Positions 18,145-26,533 of a stretch of DNA of 64,000 nucleotides are shown in pieces. The DNA is taken from NCBI GenBank assembly GCA_013215945.1, contig JABSOM010000003.1, positions 213,987 to 277,986 on the forward strand, given 5' to 3'. How positions within the stretch are numbered: the stretch's first letter is position 1; the number at the start of each line of letters is the position of its first letter. The DNA comes from Campylobacteraceae bacterium (GTDB lineage Bacteria; Campylobacterota; Campylobacteria; Campylobacterales; Arcobacteraceae). The position numbers and the translations under genes are program-made. The notes under the pieces are model-generated. The model saw nothing but the letters and a program-made list of their open reading frames with translations. It did not search any database and was not told the origin of the DNA.

Positions 18145-18795
18145 CTACTTTTTTATTATATATCCAACACCACGGACATTTTTAATTAATTCAAAATCGA
18201 TATGTTTTCTTATATCTCTTATATGACTAGAAATAGTATGCATGTCTTTAAAAGCATCTTCATAAATAAAATCTGCAATAGTATCAAAGGATAAAACTCT
18301 GCCTATATTTTTAATCAATAAATACAAAATTTCATTTTGTTTTTTTGATAAAATAATCATTTTTTTCTCTTTGAATAACTGCTTTTCAATTAAGTCATAT
18401 TTATATCCATTTTGAAATTCAATGTAATCTTTAAAATGAAAATTTTTTATTATAGCATCCATTCTTAACTCTAATTCCGCGAGTTCAAATGGTTTTTTTA
18501 GATAATCGCTGCAACCAAGGGCATAGGCTTTTTTAATATTGGAGATATCCACCATTGCACTTATCATAATGACAGGAAAATCAATCTTTTTGTCTCTTAA
18601 AAATTCCAATACTTCAAAACCATCAACATTTGGCACGTTAATATCAAAAATAAAAAAATCAAAGTCATAAAGATTAACATCGTCTAACATATGTAAACCA
18701 TCATCAAAACCAATTATTTCATGACCTTTTAATGTAAAATATTTTTCAATATGTTTTTTTAATAAAAAGTCGTCTTCAAGTAATAAAATTTTCAT
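18145..18795 (-). CDS. OmpR/PhoB-family response regulator
   Basis: 216 residues: receiver domain (EDD near residues 7-9, phospho-acceptor Asp51 in FFIFDINVPNVDGFE, Lys in LKKPFE) and a C-terminal winged helix (about 125-215; LSKKQNEILYLLIKN, TISSHIRDIRKHI, VRGVGYIIKK). This is the only sequence-specific DNA-binding regulator in the polysaccharide locus. Family members usually bind direct repeats with 11-bp period; such repeats stand before five transcription units of this locus, including its own. Start overlaps the preceding kinase stop by 4 bases (ATGA). That it binds these boxes is my inference. Confidence 0.93.
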   Translation of the reverse strand: MKILLLEDDFLLKKHIEKYFTLKGHEIIGFDDGLHMLDDVNLYDFDFFIFDINVPNVDGFEVLEFLRDKKIDFPVIMISAMVDISNIKKAYALGCSDYLKKPFELAELELRMDAIIKNFHFKDYIEFQNGYKYDLIEKQLFKEKKMIILSKKQNEILYLLIKNIGRVLSFDTIADFIYEDAFKDMHTISSHIRDIRKHIDFELIKNVRGVGYIIKK

Positions 18796-19823
18796 TTTTC
18801 TTCTTTATAAATGAAGCTAAATTTTGTAAAATTATTGACAGACTTAACTTTAACTTCAATTTTATTTTTTTTGCATACTTGCGCAACGATATCCAATCCA
18901 ATACCTAAACCAAAATGATTGCTGTCTTCTTGAAAAAGATTTTTAAATATTTCATCTTTGTTTTTGATAATTCTACCTTGGTTTGAAATTGAAAAAACAA
19001 TTTTATCATTTCTGTTTTTTACTTTTATTTTTATAGTGGTATTAGGACTTGCATATTTAATAGCATTGGATAGTACATTTAAAAGTAACCTTTTTAATTC
19101 TACATCATTTATATAAATCATTGGATTTTCAATTTCATTGTCAAATGAAAACGTAATATATTTTGTTTTTGCAAGAGGTTTAAAATATTTAATCTGTTTT
19201 TCTATAAATAAATCCAGTTCTAACCATCTGGGATCAAAAGGGCTGATTTCTTTTTTAATAGCATAATAAATATCGTCAGAAACCACATTTAAATTGATCA
19301 TTGCTGCTTTAATACTATCCATATACTCACTGGTCCCATACTCTAATGTTTGCATCTCAATTCCTGTTTGAATGACACTTAAAGGTGTATATATTTCGTG
19401 AAAAGATTTTTCAAGCAAATTATTCAAAGAAGAAATAATTATACTTGTTTGAAGATGTGCTTTGACCCTAATTATCACTTCTTGTTCATTAAAAGGTTTT
19501 GGAATATAATCAATACCTCCCACTTCAAAAGCTTTAACTTTGTCTTCTATATTGGTAAGTGCTGATAAAAATATGACAGGGATATCTTTTAAATTCTTGT
19601 CTTTTTTTAAATTCTTGCAGGTTTCATAACCATCAATTATAGGCATCATAATATCCAGTAGTATTAAGTCTGGTTGGATGTTTTTTGCGATTTCAATGCC
19701 TTTTAATCCATCTTTAGCCATGAATAATTCATAACCATGTTTATCAAGCATATGTCTTAATACATTGATATTTTCTGAAACATCGTCTATTATAAGTATT
19801 TTTTTATTTAATGTTTTTTTCAT
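18792..19823 (-). CDS. Receiver-histidine kinase hybrid
   Basis: 343 residues: receiver with Asp57 (LILLDIMMPIIDGYE, IPKPF), then a short H-box region with His142 in KSFHEIYTPLSV, where the usual Arg after His-Glu-x is Tyr, and HATPase_c (LKRLLLNVLSNAIKYA, FGLGIGLDIVAQVC). Cytosolic, with no sensory domain other than the receiver. Four-base overlaps with both neighbours show a tight operon. The variant H box may lower kinase activity or favour phosphatase activity; this is inference. Confidence 0.92.
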   Translation of the reverse strand: MKKTLNKKILIIDDVSENINVLRHMLDKHGYELFMAKDGLKGIEIAKNIQPDLILLDIMMPIIDGYETCKNLKKDKNLKDIPVIFLSALTNIEDKVKAFEVGGIDYIPKPFNEQEVIIRVKAHLQTSIIISSLNNLLEKSFHEIYTPLSVIQTGIEMQTLEYGTSEYMDSIKAAMINLNVVSDDIYYAIKKEISPFDPRWLELDLFIEKQIKYFKPLAKTKYITFSFDNEIENPMIYINDVELKRLLLNVLSNAIKYASPNTTIKIKVKNRNDKIVFSISNQGRIIKNKDEIFKNLFQEDSNHFGLGIGLDIVAQVCKKNKIEVKVKSVNNFTKFSFIYKEEK

Positions 19824-21226
19824 AATACATCTGCTTCAATTTTATTTATTATTTCTTCAAAATTATAGTTATTAAGGTATTTTTTTAATACTTTTTTAGA
19901 TTTCTGATTATTTATTTTTTCCATAATCTGAGATAACTTTTTATATTGTCCTAGTTTTGCATACTTAAGGATGTCTTGTTTTAACGCTTCATCCTCAATT
20001 ACTATAAAATCATTTGCAACTCTTATACTCATTTTATCCTCAAATTCGAATTCTTTACCACTAAAAAAAATCAAAGCCTGCTCAATATCACTGAAACTAT
20101 AGGGTTTTATTATATAATTTGTAAAGTACTGGCTAAGTAATTTTAAGTCTTCACTCATAACAGATGCGGTTAGCGCAATAAGAGGTAATTTTTTATTTGT
20201 TTTTTGTATATGTTTTACAATATCAATTGAATTATTATTACCAAGGTTCGTATCCAGAAAAATCATATCAACAGACTTATTTTGTAAATAATTTAAAAGT
20301 TCATCTTCTTTGTTAAATATTTCATATTTTATTTTCTTAGAATTTAAATAAGATTCAAGAATTGATTTTTCTTTATCTATTCTTTTGCCTATTAAAATGA
20401 AAAGTTCATTGTTCTTTTTGAGCGATTTTATTTCTTTAAGTTCAAAAACCTCTTTATTGAAAGCAAGAAAATTTTCTTTAGAAGATTCACATTTAATCAC
20501 AAAAGAAAACTTACTTCCTTCATTTTTCATGGAATCGATTTTTAATTCACTTCCTAGGGCTATTATATTTTTATTTGCAATGGCTAGTCCTAAACCATTG
20601 CCTTCGTAATCATTGCTTTCTTGTGTTCTGATGTAATTCTCAAAGATTTTTTCTTGCATGGATTTTTCAATACCTACCCCTGTGTCAATAACTTCAAATA
20701 AAATACTGTTATCATCCTTTTTTTTACAATTAAAAACCACACTACCTTTGTGTGTGAATTTTATTGCATTTCCAACAATATTCAAAAGAATGTAGAAGAG
20801 TTTATTTTTGTCACTTTTTATAATAAAATCAGGCTGCAATTCATTATTAAGTACTATTTTAATATTTTTTGAAAGAGCAATAGATTCAAAGATAGAATAT
20901 ATATTAGTAATAAGTGTATTTAATTCAAAGTCACTAATGTTCAACTTTTTTAAGCCTACATTTTTACTAATATTAATTATTTCATTGATTAAATCTATCA
21001 TATGTGTGCTTGCATCTAAAATTTTATCAATAAGCTCTTCTTGTTCATCATTTAAGAATTTATTTTTTGATAAAATTTGTGTATGACCATAAATTGAATT
21101 TAAGAGGGTTCTTACATCATGTGATATATTAGATATGAAAATATCTCGGGAATTGTCATTGGATTGTATTTTCATCTCTTTGATTATTGTAATAAGTTCT
21201 TTTTTTGTCAAGGTATTATAATCCAT
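19820..21226 (-). CDS. Hybrid histidine kinase with C-terminal receiver
   Basis: 468 residues from ATG 21226 (AGGATTTATT precedes it; a GTG at 21244 is less likely). HisKA with His36 (ISNISHDVRTLLNSI), HATPase_c (YILLNIVGNAIKFT, GVGIEKSM, GNGLGLAIANKNI), then a receiver (about 270-390; MIFLDTNLGNNN, LTAS, IKPYS) and a short helical C-terminal region of about 60 residues that could be a reduced Hpt or linker, without a convincing phosphohistidine motif. There is no membrane segment; the input is unknown. It heads the kinase series and would feed the two receiver-kinases and the OmpR-type regulator. Confidence 0.9.
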   Translation of the reverse strand: MDYNTLTKKELITIIKEMKIQSNDNSRDIFISNISHDVRTLLNSIYGHTQILSKNKFLNDEQEELIDKILDASTHMIDLINEIINISKNVGLKKLNISDFELNTLITNIYSIFESIALSKNIKIVLNNELQPDFIIKSDKNKLFYILLNIVGNAIKFTHKGSVVFNCKKKDDNSILFEVIDTGVGIEKSMQEKIFENYIRTQESNDYEGNGLGLAIANKNIIALGSELKIDSMKNEGSKFSFVIKCESSKENFLAFNKEVFELKEIKSLKKNNELFILIGKRIDKEKSILESYLNSKKIKYEIFNKEDELLNYLQNKSVDMIFLDTNLGNNNSIDIVKHIQKTNKKLPLIALTASVMSEDLKLLSQYFTNYIIKPYSFSDIEQALIFFSGKEFEFEDKMSIRVANDFIVIEDEALKQDILKYAKLGQYKKLSQIMEKINNQKSKKVLKKYLNNYNFEEIINKIEADVL

Positions 21227-21257
21227 AATAAATCCTATAATCACTAAATAAATTAAG

Positions 21258-22142
21258 TCACAAGTTTAAAAGGTGAAGGGAATTTGATGAAACAAATTTC
21301 TTATCAATATTATATACTTTTTTATTATTTTTATCAACTATTGCATTTGCTAAAATTAACTTTTCATCAAATTTCAAATTTTTATTAATATATGTATTGT
21401 CATAAACAATAGAATTTGTTATTTCACAATGTGATTGAATAAAAACATTGGGGTTTAAAACAGTATTCGGACCTATTTTTGAGTTTTCACAAACTTTTAC
21501 ATTGTCCATAATAATGACGGGAGCAATAAGTTCGCATCCACTTTCAATTTCAACATTTTTTCCAATAAGAATTCCTTTCTCATTGTTATAACCCAGCAAA
21601 AAATATTTATCATTTAAATTCTTAAAAATAAGATTTGAAATATGAAAATAATCTTCAACAGAAGTCATTTCTTTTAAATGTAATACGTTTTTTTGTTTAA
21701 AAGTATTTATGTTAATATTTTTAAGGTGATTTTTTATATAAAATATTTTAAAACTTTTGTCTCTAAAGAGGGTGTTTTGGGATGAATTGAAAAAGGTATT
21801 GTCAATTAGATTGAAATTATTTTTTATAAAACCAAAATTTTCAATAATTATTAATTCTTCATCTTTGAAGATATCAAAGTTTCTTAAATATGATTTTTCA
21901 CTGCTGTAACTTTTGATAAATGTTATCTCAAAATTGAGTGTATCTATGGTATTAAGCTTCTTCTTTAAATCCAAAGGATCATTACTAGCAATAAATACCT
22001 CTTTAATTCCAAGCTGATATAAAAAATCAAAATAATAAGCAAGCAGTATTTTCCCACATATTTTTAAAAATAGTATTTCATCTATAAAGTTTAAGGCATT
22101 TTCTTTATGCTCTTTGTTGCATACTTGTATTACTGCTCTCAT
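21258..22142 (-). CDS. Degenerate sugar nucleotidyltransferase-like protein with hexapeptide repeats
   Basis: 294 residues. The N-terminal part has the layout of a GlmU/RfbA-like nucleotidyltransferase (FLKICGKILLAYYFDFLYQL followed by IKEVFIAS), but the signature loop LAAGxGTRL near the N terminus is missing (MRAVIQVCNKEHKEN), so transferase activity is unlikely. The C-terminal part has left-handed beta-helix turns (GILIGKNVEIESGCELIAP, IGPNTVLNPNVFIQ). The ATG at 22142 follows AAGGAG and lies 38 bases inside the end of the STAS gene in another frame. Location between a STAS protein and kinases suggests a regulatory or scaffolding role rather than metabolism. Confidence 0.65.
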   Translation of the reverse strand: MRAVIQVCNKEHKENALNFIDEILFLKICGKILLAYYFDFLYQLGIKEVFIASNDPLDLKKKLNTIDTLNFEITFIKSYSSEKSYLRNFDIFKDEELIIIENFGFIKNNFNLIDNTFFNSSQNTLFRDKSFKIFYIKNHLKNININTFKQKNVLHLKEMTSVEDYFHISNLIFKNLNDKYFLLGYNNEKGILIGKNVEIESGCELIAPVIIMDNVKVCENSKIGPNTVLNPNVFIQSHCEITNSIVYDNTYINKNLKFDEKLILANAIVDKNNKKVYNIDKKFVSSNSLHLLNL

Positions 22143-22488
22143 TGTGTTTCTCCTTATTAAAACTATTTAAAGCTTCAACTTCATTTTTATAAATTTCAAA
22201 TAAAGAGTCAACTCTTGTAATTTCAAAAACAATTTTAGGTTGATTTATTAGATTTATGAGCTTTATTTGCGTATTATTTTTCATTGTTATTTTTAAGCAG
22301 TTGATAATATAACTGAGTCCAGCAGAGTCAAGTAATTCTAGTTTCTCTAAATCAAATATATAATTTTTGCTGGTATCAACCTTTGAAATCACATCACTTT
22401 TTATGGCTTTAATTGTATCTGAAGTCAAACTGCCATTGAATCTCACTATTATAATATCTTGTTTGTTCTCATAGTTTATACTAAACAT
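22105..22488 (-). CDS. STAS-domain anti-anti-sigma-type protein
   Basis: 127 residues, one STAS domain: strand FSINYENKQDIIIVRFNG, then LEKLELLDSAGLSYIINCL, where the Ser of DSAG is the standard phosphorylation site for an RsbW/SpoIIAB-type kinase. The usual partner could be the RsbW-like kinase at 36097-36504. The last ~12 residues overlap the next gene in a different frame. It is the first gene of the regulatory transcription unit and has an AAGGAG site and the conserved promoter box (22513-22546) upstream. Confidence 0.88.
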   Translation of the reverse strand: MFSINYENKQDIIIVRFNGSLTSDTIKAIKSDVISKVDTSKNYIFDLEKLELLDSAGLSYIINCLKITMKNNTQIKLINLINQPKIVFEITRVDSLFEIYKNEVEALNSFNKEKHNESSNTSMQQRA

Positions 22489-22512
22489 AATAACTCCTTC
22501 ATTCTTTTATAA

Positions 22513-22546
22513 ATTATAAACAAACAAATTGCAAGTACTTTGCAAA
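22513..22546 (-). promoter_or_regulatory. Polysaccharide-locus promoter box, copy D
   Basis: On the minus strand: TTGCA-N6-TTGCA (direct repeat, 11-bp period; also the dyad TGCAA-N5-TTGCA), then exactly 11 bases, then TATAAT (22513-22518). A predicted start lies about 15-20 bases before the STAS ATG at 22488. This is the best copy of the five; the upstream repeat also stands at a plausible -35 distance overlap. Confidence 0.75.
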
Positions 22547-24472
22547 TCAATAAGAACCTTTTGAAAAAAACACAGCAGGAATTGTTTTAAGTAAAAGAAT
22601 AATATCGTATACAAAACCATGTTCTTTTATGTATTTTTTGTCCATAATCACCTGCTGTTTAAAAGGTATTTCACTTCGACCACTTACTTGCCAAATACAA
22701 GTAATTCCTGGTTTAATATCTAAACGTTTTCTGTCTTCTATACTATATTCTTCAACCTCACTTATAATTGGTGGTCGTGGCCCCACTAAACTCATCTCAC
22801 CTCTTAATACATTGAATAATTGTGGCAGTTCATCAAGGCTTGTTTTTCTGATAAATTTCCCTACTTTTGTAATTCTTGGATCATCTTTCATTTTAAAAGT
22901 TATCCCATCTTTTGATTCATTTTTTTGTACTAATTGTGTTTTTAAAGCAGAGGCATGCATTATCATTGATCTAAATTTATACATTTTAAATATTTTTCCA
23001 TTTTTTCCTACTCTGTTTTGACAAAAAAGAAAAGAGCCTTTAGATTCAATTCTAATAACAAGCCCAAGTACACAAAAGAGTGGTAAAAGTAGAAATAACA
23101 TAAGACCAGAAACAACAATGTCCATTAATCTTTTGAAGAAAGAAGAACAATTTAATTTAAGTTTCCATAAGATATTTTTGTATTTATAATGAAATGTATG
23201 TGCGTCATAGTTTTTTAAATAACTCTCAATCAAAATATTTTTATTAGAACTCTTTTTATATTGATACACCCCATATAAAAATTGGGGGTTTCCTATAAGA
23301 TACCTTTTCCACATTCTTTGTGGTTCTTGTAACATTCTATACGTCCACTCAAAACCAATTTCTCTTATAAAAAGAGGGGCTCTTTTTATAGATTTTGAAT
23401 AAAAATCAAACAAACCTCCTACTCCCAAAAACAGCTTTGCATCAATTTTATTTTTGTATTTTTCAATAAAAGCTTCTTGCACAGAAGCTCCTAAAGCAAC
23501 AAATAAAATATCCGCTTTTGATTGATTTATATCTCGTATTAATTGGGGAATATCTTGTTTTTGTACATAACCATGATGTACTCCCACAATTTGTAATGTT
23601 TTGTATTTTTTCAATAATTCGTCTTTTGCTCTTTGTGCAAGGCCTTTTTTAGCACCATAAAGATATATTTTATAATCTTGTTTTTGGGCCAGAGAACAAA
23701 TATAAGGAAATAAGTCGGTTCCATTTAAATTTTCTTTTAAAGGATTATCTAAGATATTACAGGCAATATTAATACCGCTACCATCAGGCAATATATAATC
23801 ACCTTTTTGCAAAATGTGTTTATAAACAGGATCCTTTTGACTTTTATTTAAACAATCCGCATTAACAAAATAGAGCGATTTTTTTTCTTTTTTGTCTACT
23901 GCATTTTTTATATTTTTTAATATCTCTATTCTTGTTAAATTATCAAATTCGATATCAAATAATTTTACTTTTGAACGGTAATTGATTATTTTTTTATAAT
24001 ATAAAAGAGAAATTAAGGATTTAATAAGTATTTTAAAATCGTAAAAGAAACTTCTATGTTTCAAATACTCTTTGTTACATTTGTATATTGAGGTATTAGG
24101 AATTTTATTATTTTTATGTACAAACCAAAGACTACACAGTCCAATTTTATTTTCATTTGTTTCATAAGAAGATTTTTCTTGACACTTAGCCAAGCCCACA
24201 AGTGAGATATCTCCTTTTAATATGTAATAAAACAAAGGAATATTTCTCGCAAATAGGGGCTCTGTATTATATACATAGAATTTTTCTTGTTTATTTATAA
24301 TAATACTTCTAAAAACATCTTTTTTTAAAAACATTTTATTTTTTATGAGATAATAAAAGAACAATAAAAATCCAAAACTTAAGACGCATAAAGATAAGAG
24401 ATATTCAAGACAACGTTTTTGAATACTGTAAAAATTTATTTTTTTCATAAAGTTTAATAATTTTTTTTGCAT
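22547..24472 (-). CDS. Tripartite initiating glycosyltransferase: decayed PGT + WecG/TagA-type + polyprenyl glycosylphosphotransferase
   Basis: 641 residues from ATG 24472 (GGAGATGTC upstream). Residues ~15-120 resemble a shortened bacterial sugar transferase: two hydrophobic segments and IPLFYYILKGDISLVGL, matching LPQLFNVLRGEMSLVGPRPP of the intact copy but without catalytic residues. Residues ~165-400 are a WecG/TagA/CpsF transferase (LFVNADCLNKS-like region, ILPDGSGINIA, NGTDLFP, LFVALGASVQEAFI, GVGGLFDF). Residues ~445-641 are an intact WcaJ/WbaP-type PGT: TM, FKMYKFRSM, KTSLDELPQLFNVL, SLVGPRPP, GITCIWQVSGR. It should load the first sugar phosphate on undecaprenyl phosphate and add the second sugar. 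Its start overlaps the end of the preceding glycosyltransferase by 68 bases. Confidence 0.88.
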   Translation of the reverse strand: MQKKLLNFMKKINFYSIQKRCLEYLLSLCVLSFGFLLFFYYLIKNKMFLKKDVFRSIIINKQEKFYVYNTEPLFARNIPLFYYILKGDISLVGLAKCQEKSSYETNENKIGLCSLWFVHKNNKIPNTSIYKCNKEYLKHRSFFYDFKILIKSLISLLYYKKIINYRSKVKLFDIEFDNLTRIEILKNIKNAVDKKEKKSLYFVNADCLNKSQKDPVYKHILQKGDYILPDGSGINIACNILDNPLKENLNGTDLFPYICSLAQKQDYKIYLYGAKKGLAQRAKDELLKKYKTLQIVGVHHGYVQKQDIPQLIRDINQSKADILFVALGASVQEAFIEKYKNKIDAKLFLGVGGLFDFYSKSIKRAPLFIREIGFEWTYRMLQEPQRMWKRYLIGNPQFLYGVYQYKKSSNKNILIESYLKNYDAHTFHYKYKNILWKLKLNCSSFFKRLMDIVVSGLMLFLLLPLFCVLGLVIRIESKGSFLFCQNRVGKNGKIFKMYKFRSMIMHASALKTQLVQKNESKDGITFKMKDDPRITKVGKFIRKTSLDELPQLFNVLRGEMSLVGPRPPIISEVEEYSIEDRKRLDIKPGITCIWQVSGRSEIPFKQQVIMDKKYIKEHGFVYDIILLLKTIPAVFFSKGSY

Positions 24473-25544
24473 GACATCTCCAATCATATTGTTTCGCTCT
24501 TTGCAAACCCGCTTTTTTCATTTGTGTTTGCAATTTTTCATTGTAAAGAACCATCATTATTGTGTTTTTTATGTTTATTTCATCGTATTCGTCAAAGAAA
24601 AAACAAACATCTTTTCCTATTTCTATTAAAGATGAGTTTGAAGCACATGCAACAGGTACGTTCATTGCCATTGCTTCGATTAAAGGAATTCCAAATCCCT
24701 CGTAAAGGGAAGGGAAAACAAACAGTTTCGCACGTGAAAAAAGAAAAGGCATGTCTTCATTTTTTACAAAACCAAGAAATTTTATGTGTTTTTTATCTTT
24801 AGATTTATTTACGTATTCATGAATGAAATTGGCATTTCCACAATCACTTCCTACCAACACCAGGTCATAGGTATTCTTAAGTTCTAAAGGCAAATTTTCG
24901 TAGGCTTTTATAAGATTAATATGGTTTTTTCCTGGATGCTCAATTCTAGATATGTATAAAATATATTTAGAAGTAAGATTAAACTTTCTTGTTTTTGTTG
25001 TTTTATTTTTATCATATAATTTTTTGTCAAATCCATTTGGATTGACTATTATATTTTCCTCTTTTACTTTTAAATACTTCAACATATCACTTTTTGTATT
25101 ATTGCTTACTGCAACAATTTTATCAATACCCCTTAAAAAAAGAGGAATAAAATGTTTTATATAGAACATTCTAAAACAATCGTATTTTTTCTTGATATAA
25201 AACTGTGATAAATCATGAAAACTAGCAATAGTATATAAAGGATAATATATCATGAGCCTTCTATTTGCTGCAGGTAAAAAAATGAAATCATATTTATTTG
25301 ATATTAAAAAAGGCAAAATAATAAAATGAAATAATATATTTAAAGCTGTGTGTTTTAAGAGATCTGGATATACAATAAAATGGATATTTTTATGTGTTCT
25401 TGTATAGTTTTTTATATCACTTTTTAAAATAGCCAAATATATTTCATTGTTTAAGGCTAAATTGAACACGCAGTTTTCGATATAGTTTGAAATTCCAGAT
25501 TTACCTTGATCAAAAACCAAAGCACTTACAAATATTTTATACAT
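24405..25544 (-). CDS. GT4-family glycosyltransferase
   Basis: 379 residues, GT-B fold of group 1 (GT4). N-terminal domain with IDKIVAVSNNTKSDMLKYL, C-terminal donor domain with KYILYISRIEHPGKNH, KIKFLGFVKNEDMPFLF-type region and the EX7E motif (FPSLYEGFGIPLIEAMAM). Probably adds a sugar from GDP- or UDP-sugar to the lipid-linked repeat on the inner face of the membrane. AAGGATTTAAG is upstream of the ATG, and promoter box C lies just before it. It heads a two-gene unit with the initiating transferase. Confidence 0.92.
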   Translation of the reverse strand: MYKIFVSALVFDQGKSGISNYIENCVFNLALNNEIYLAILKSDIKNYTRTHKNIHFIVYPDLLKHTALNILFHFIILPFLISNKYDFIFLPAANRRLMIYYPLYTIASFHDLSQFYIKKKYDCFRMFYIKHFIPLFLRGIDKIVAVSNNTKSDMLKYLKVKEENIIVNPNGFDKKLYDKNKTTKTRKFNLTSKYILYISRIEHPGKNHINLIKAYENLPLELKNTYDLVLVGSDCGNANFIHEYVNKSKDKKHIKFLGFVKNEDMPFLFSRAKLFVFPSLYEGFGIPLIEAMAMNVPVACASNSSLIEIGKDVCFFFDEYDEINIKNTIMMVLYNEKLQTQMKKAGLQRAKQYDWRCHAKKIIKLYEKNKFLQYSKTLS

Positions 25545-25565
25545 CTTAAATCCTTGTATTAATGA

Positions 25566-25599
25566 ATACTACGATTGTTTTATGCAAATACATTGCATT
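25566..25599 (-). promoter_or_regulatory. Polysaccharide-locus promoter box, copy C
   Basis: Minus strand: ATGCA-N6-TTGCA with 11-bp period (dyad TGCAA-N5-TTGCA), 11 bases, then the -10-like TAGTAT (25566-25571). The ATG of the glycosyltransferase follows at 25544. Confidence 0.7.
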
Positions 25600-25654
25600 A
25601 TATTTTAAAAAAATCAAGGATCTTATATATTTACAAGATCCATCTTTGAAATAT

Positions 25655-26533
25655 TTATTGATAATTCCCATATGTAGGTTCTTTATCTTTATTCTTTTTT
25701 CGTTTAATACCATTTTTATGTCCTAAATAATAGGCATAATGGTAAACCAAACGGAAAATCAATGTTTTAAAAAAACCAAATACATCAAAATATTTTAAAT
25801 GAAAAATAAAATCATGAAAAATAGAAGTGAGATAATTTTTAATCACTGTAAAAACATTTAATTTTAAATCAAAAATATAGGCATCTGCTTCCCCCTCAAC
25901 ATATTTTCTATTAAACAGCTGCTTAAAATTATAATTGTGAGAATGCATTACTAAAGCCTCTTTTACATATTGAATGTGATATCCTTTTTCTTTGATATCT
26001 ATTGCCCATTTTGTATCCTCAGAAGCCCAAGATTGGGTATAAAAAGGAACTTCTTTCCAAACCTCTCTTTTAATTGCAGCAAGAGGAAGAGAAAAGTGCA
26101 TCCATTCTGGTTTTTCTCCCATAGGAAAAGAAACTTCATAATCTCTTCTAACCCATAACATTGCTTCAGGACGGCAAACTTGTCTTGCAAACACGGCATG
26201 TGTATTTTTGTTCACCAGCCCATCCAATAAAAGCTGTAAGGTATTAGGTAAAAGCATGATACAGTCTGAATTTAGAAAAACAACAACATCGTTATTGCAT
26301 TTTTGTAAAACATAATTAATTACTTTTCCGGGATGATATTCTTGTGCTTTTATTTTTACAAGAGTATGTTTATATTTGGAACATTTTTCCAAGGTATCAT
26401 CTTTTGAACCTGAATCAACAATGATCAAATCAAAATGCGTAAAGCTTTGTGAAAATAAAGCTTTTAAACTTTGATCTATTATTAATGAAGAATCTTTTGT
26501 TCTCATTATTATTGAAACGCGTTTATCAAACAT
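25655..26533 (-). CDS. GT2-family glycosyltransferase
   Basis: 292 residues, GT-A fold: VSIIMRTKDSSLIIDQSLKA, LIIVDSGSKDDTLEKC, the metal-binding DxD-like VVFLNSDCI, and WASEDTKWAIDIKEKGY as the acceptor-side ED motif. A C-terminal membrane-proximal helix region without clear TM spans suggests peripheral attachment. It is the last gene of the unit starting at 29704, overlapping the deacetylase-like gene by 8 bases. Donor and linkage cannot be told from the sequence. Confidence 0.92.
   Translation of the reverse strand: MFDKRVSIIMRTKDSSLIIDQSLKALFSQSFTHFDLIIVDSGSKDDTLEKCSKYKHTLVKIKAQEYHPGKVINYVLQKCNNDVVVFLNSDCIMLLPNTLQLLLDGLVNKNTHAVFARQVCRPEAMLWVRRDYEVSFPMGEKPEWMHFSLPLAAIKREVWKEVPFYTQSWASEDTKWAIDIKEKGYHIQYVKEALVMHSHNYNFKQLFNRKYVEGEADAYIFDLKLNVFTVIKNYLTSIFHDFIFHLKYFDVFGFFKTLIFRLVYHYAYYLGHKNGIKRKKNKDKEPTYGNYQ

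Noticed and set aside
20385..21086. Plus-strand frames inside the hybrid kinase
   Set aside because: They are shadows of conserved HATPase and HisKA segments on the minus strand.
21258..22142. Active sugar nucleotidyltransferase (GlmU-like)
   Set aside because: The glycine-rich LAAGxGTR loop is missing from the N terminus, although the beta-helix part is typical.
22530..22546. Sigma-54 (-24/-12) reading of the promoter boxes
   Set aside because: The -24 GG is TG or CG in all five copies, and four of five copies have a -10-like hexamer exactly 11 bases downstream, which suits an activator-dependent sigma-70 promoter better. Kept as an alternative only.
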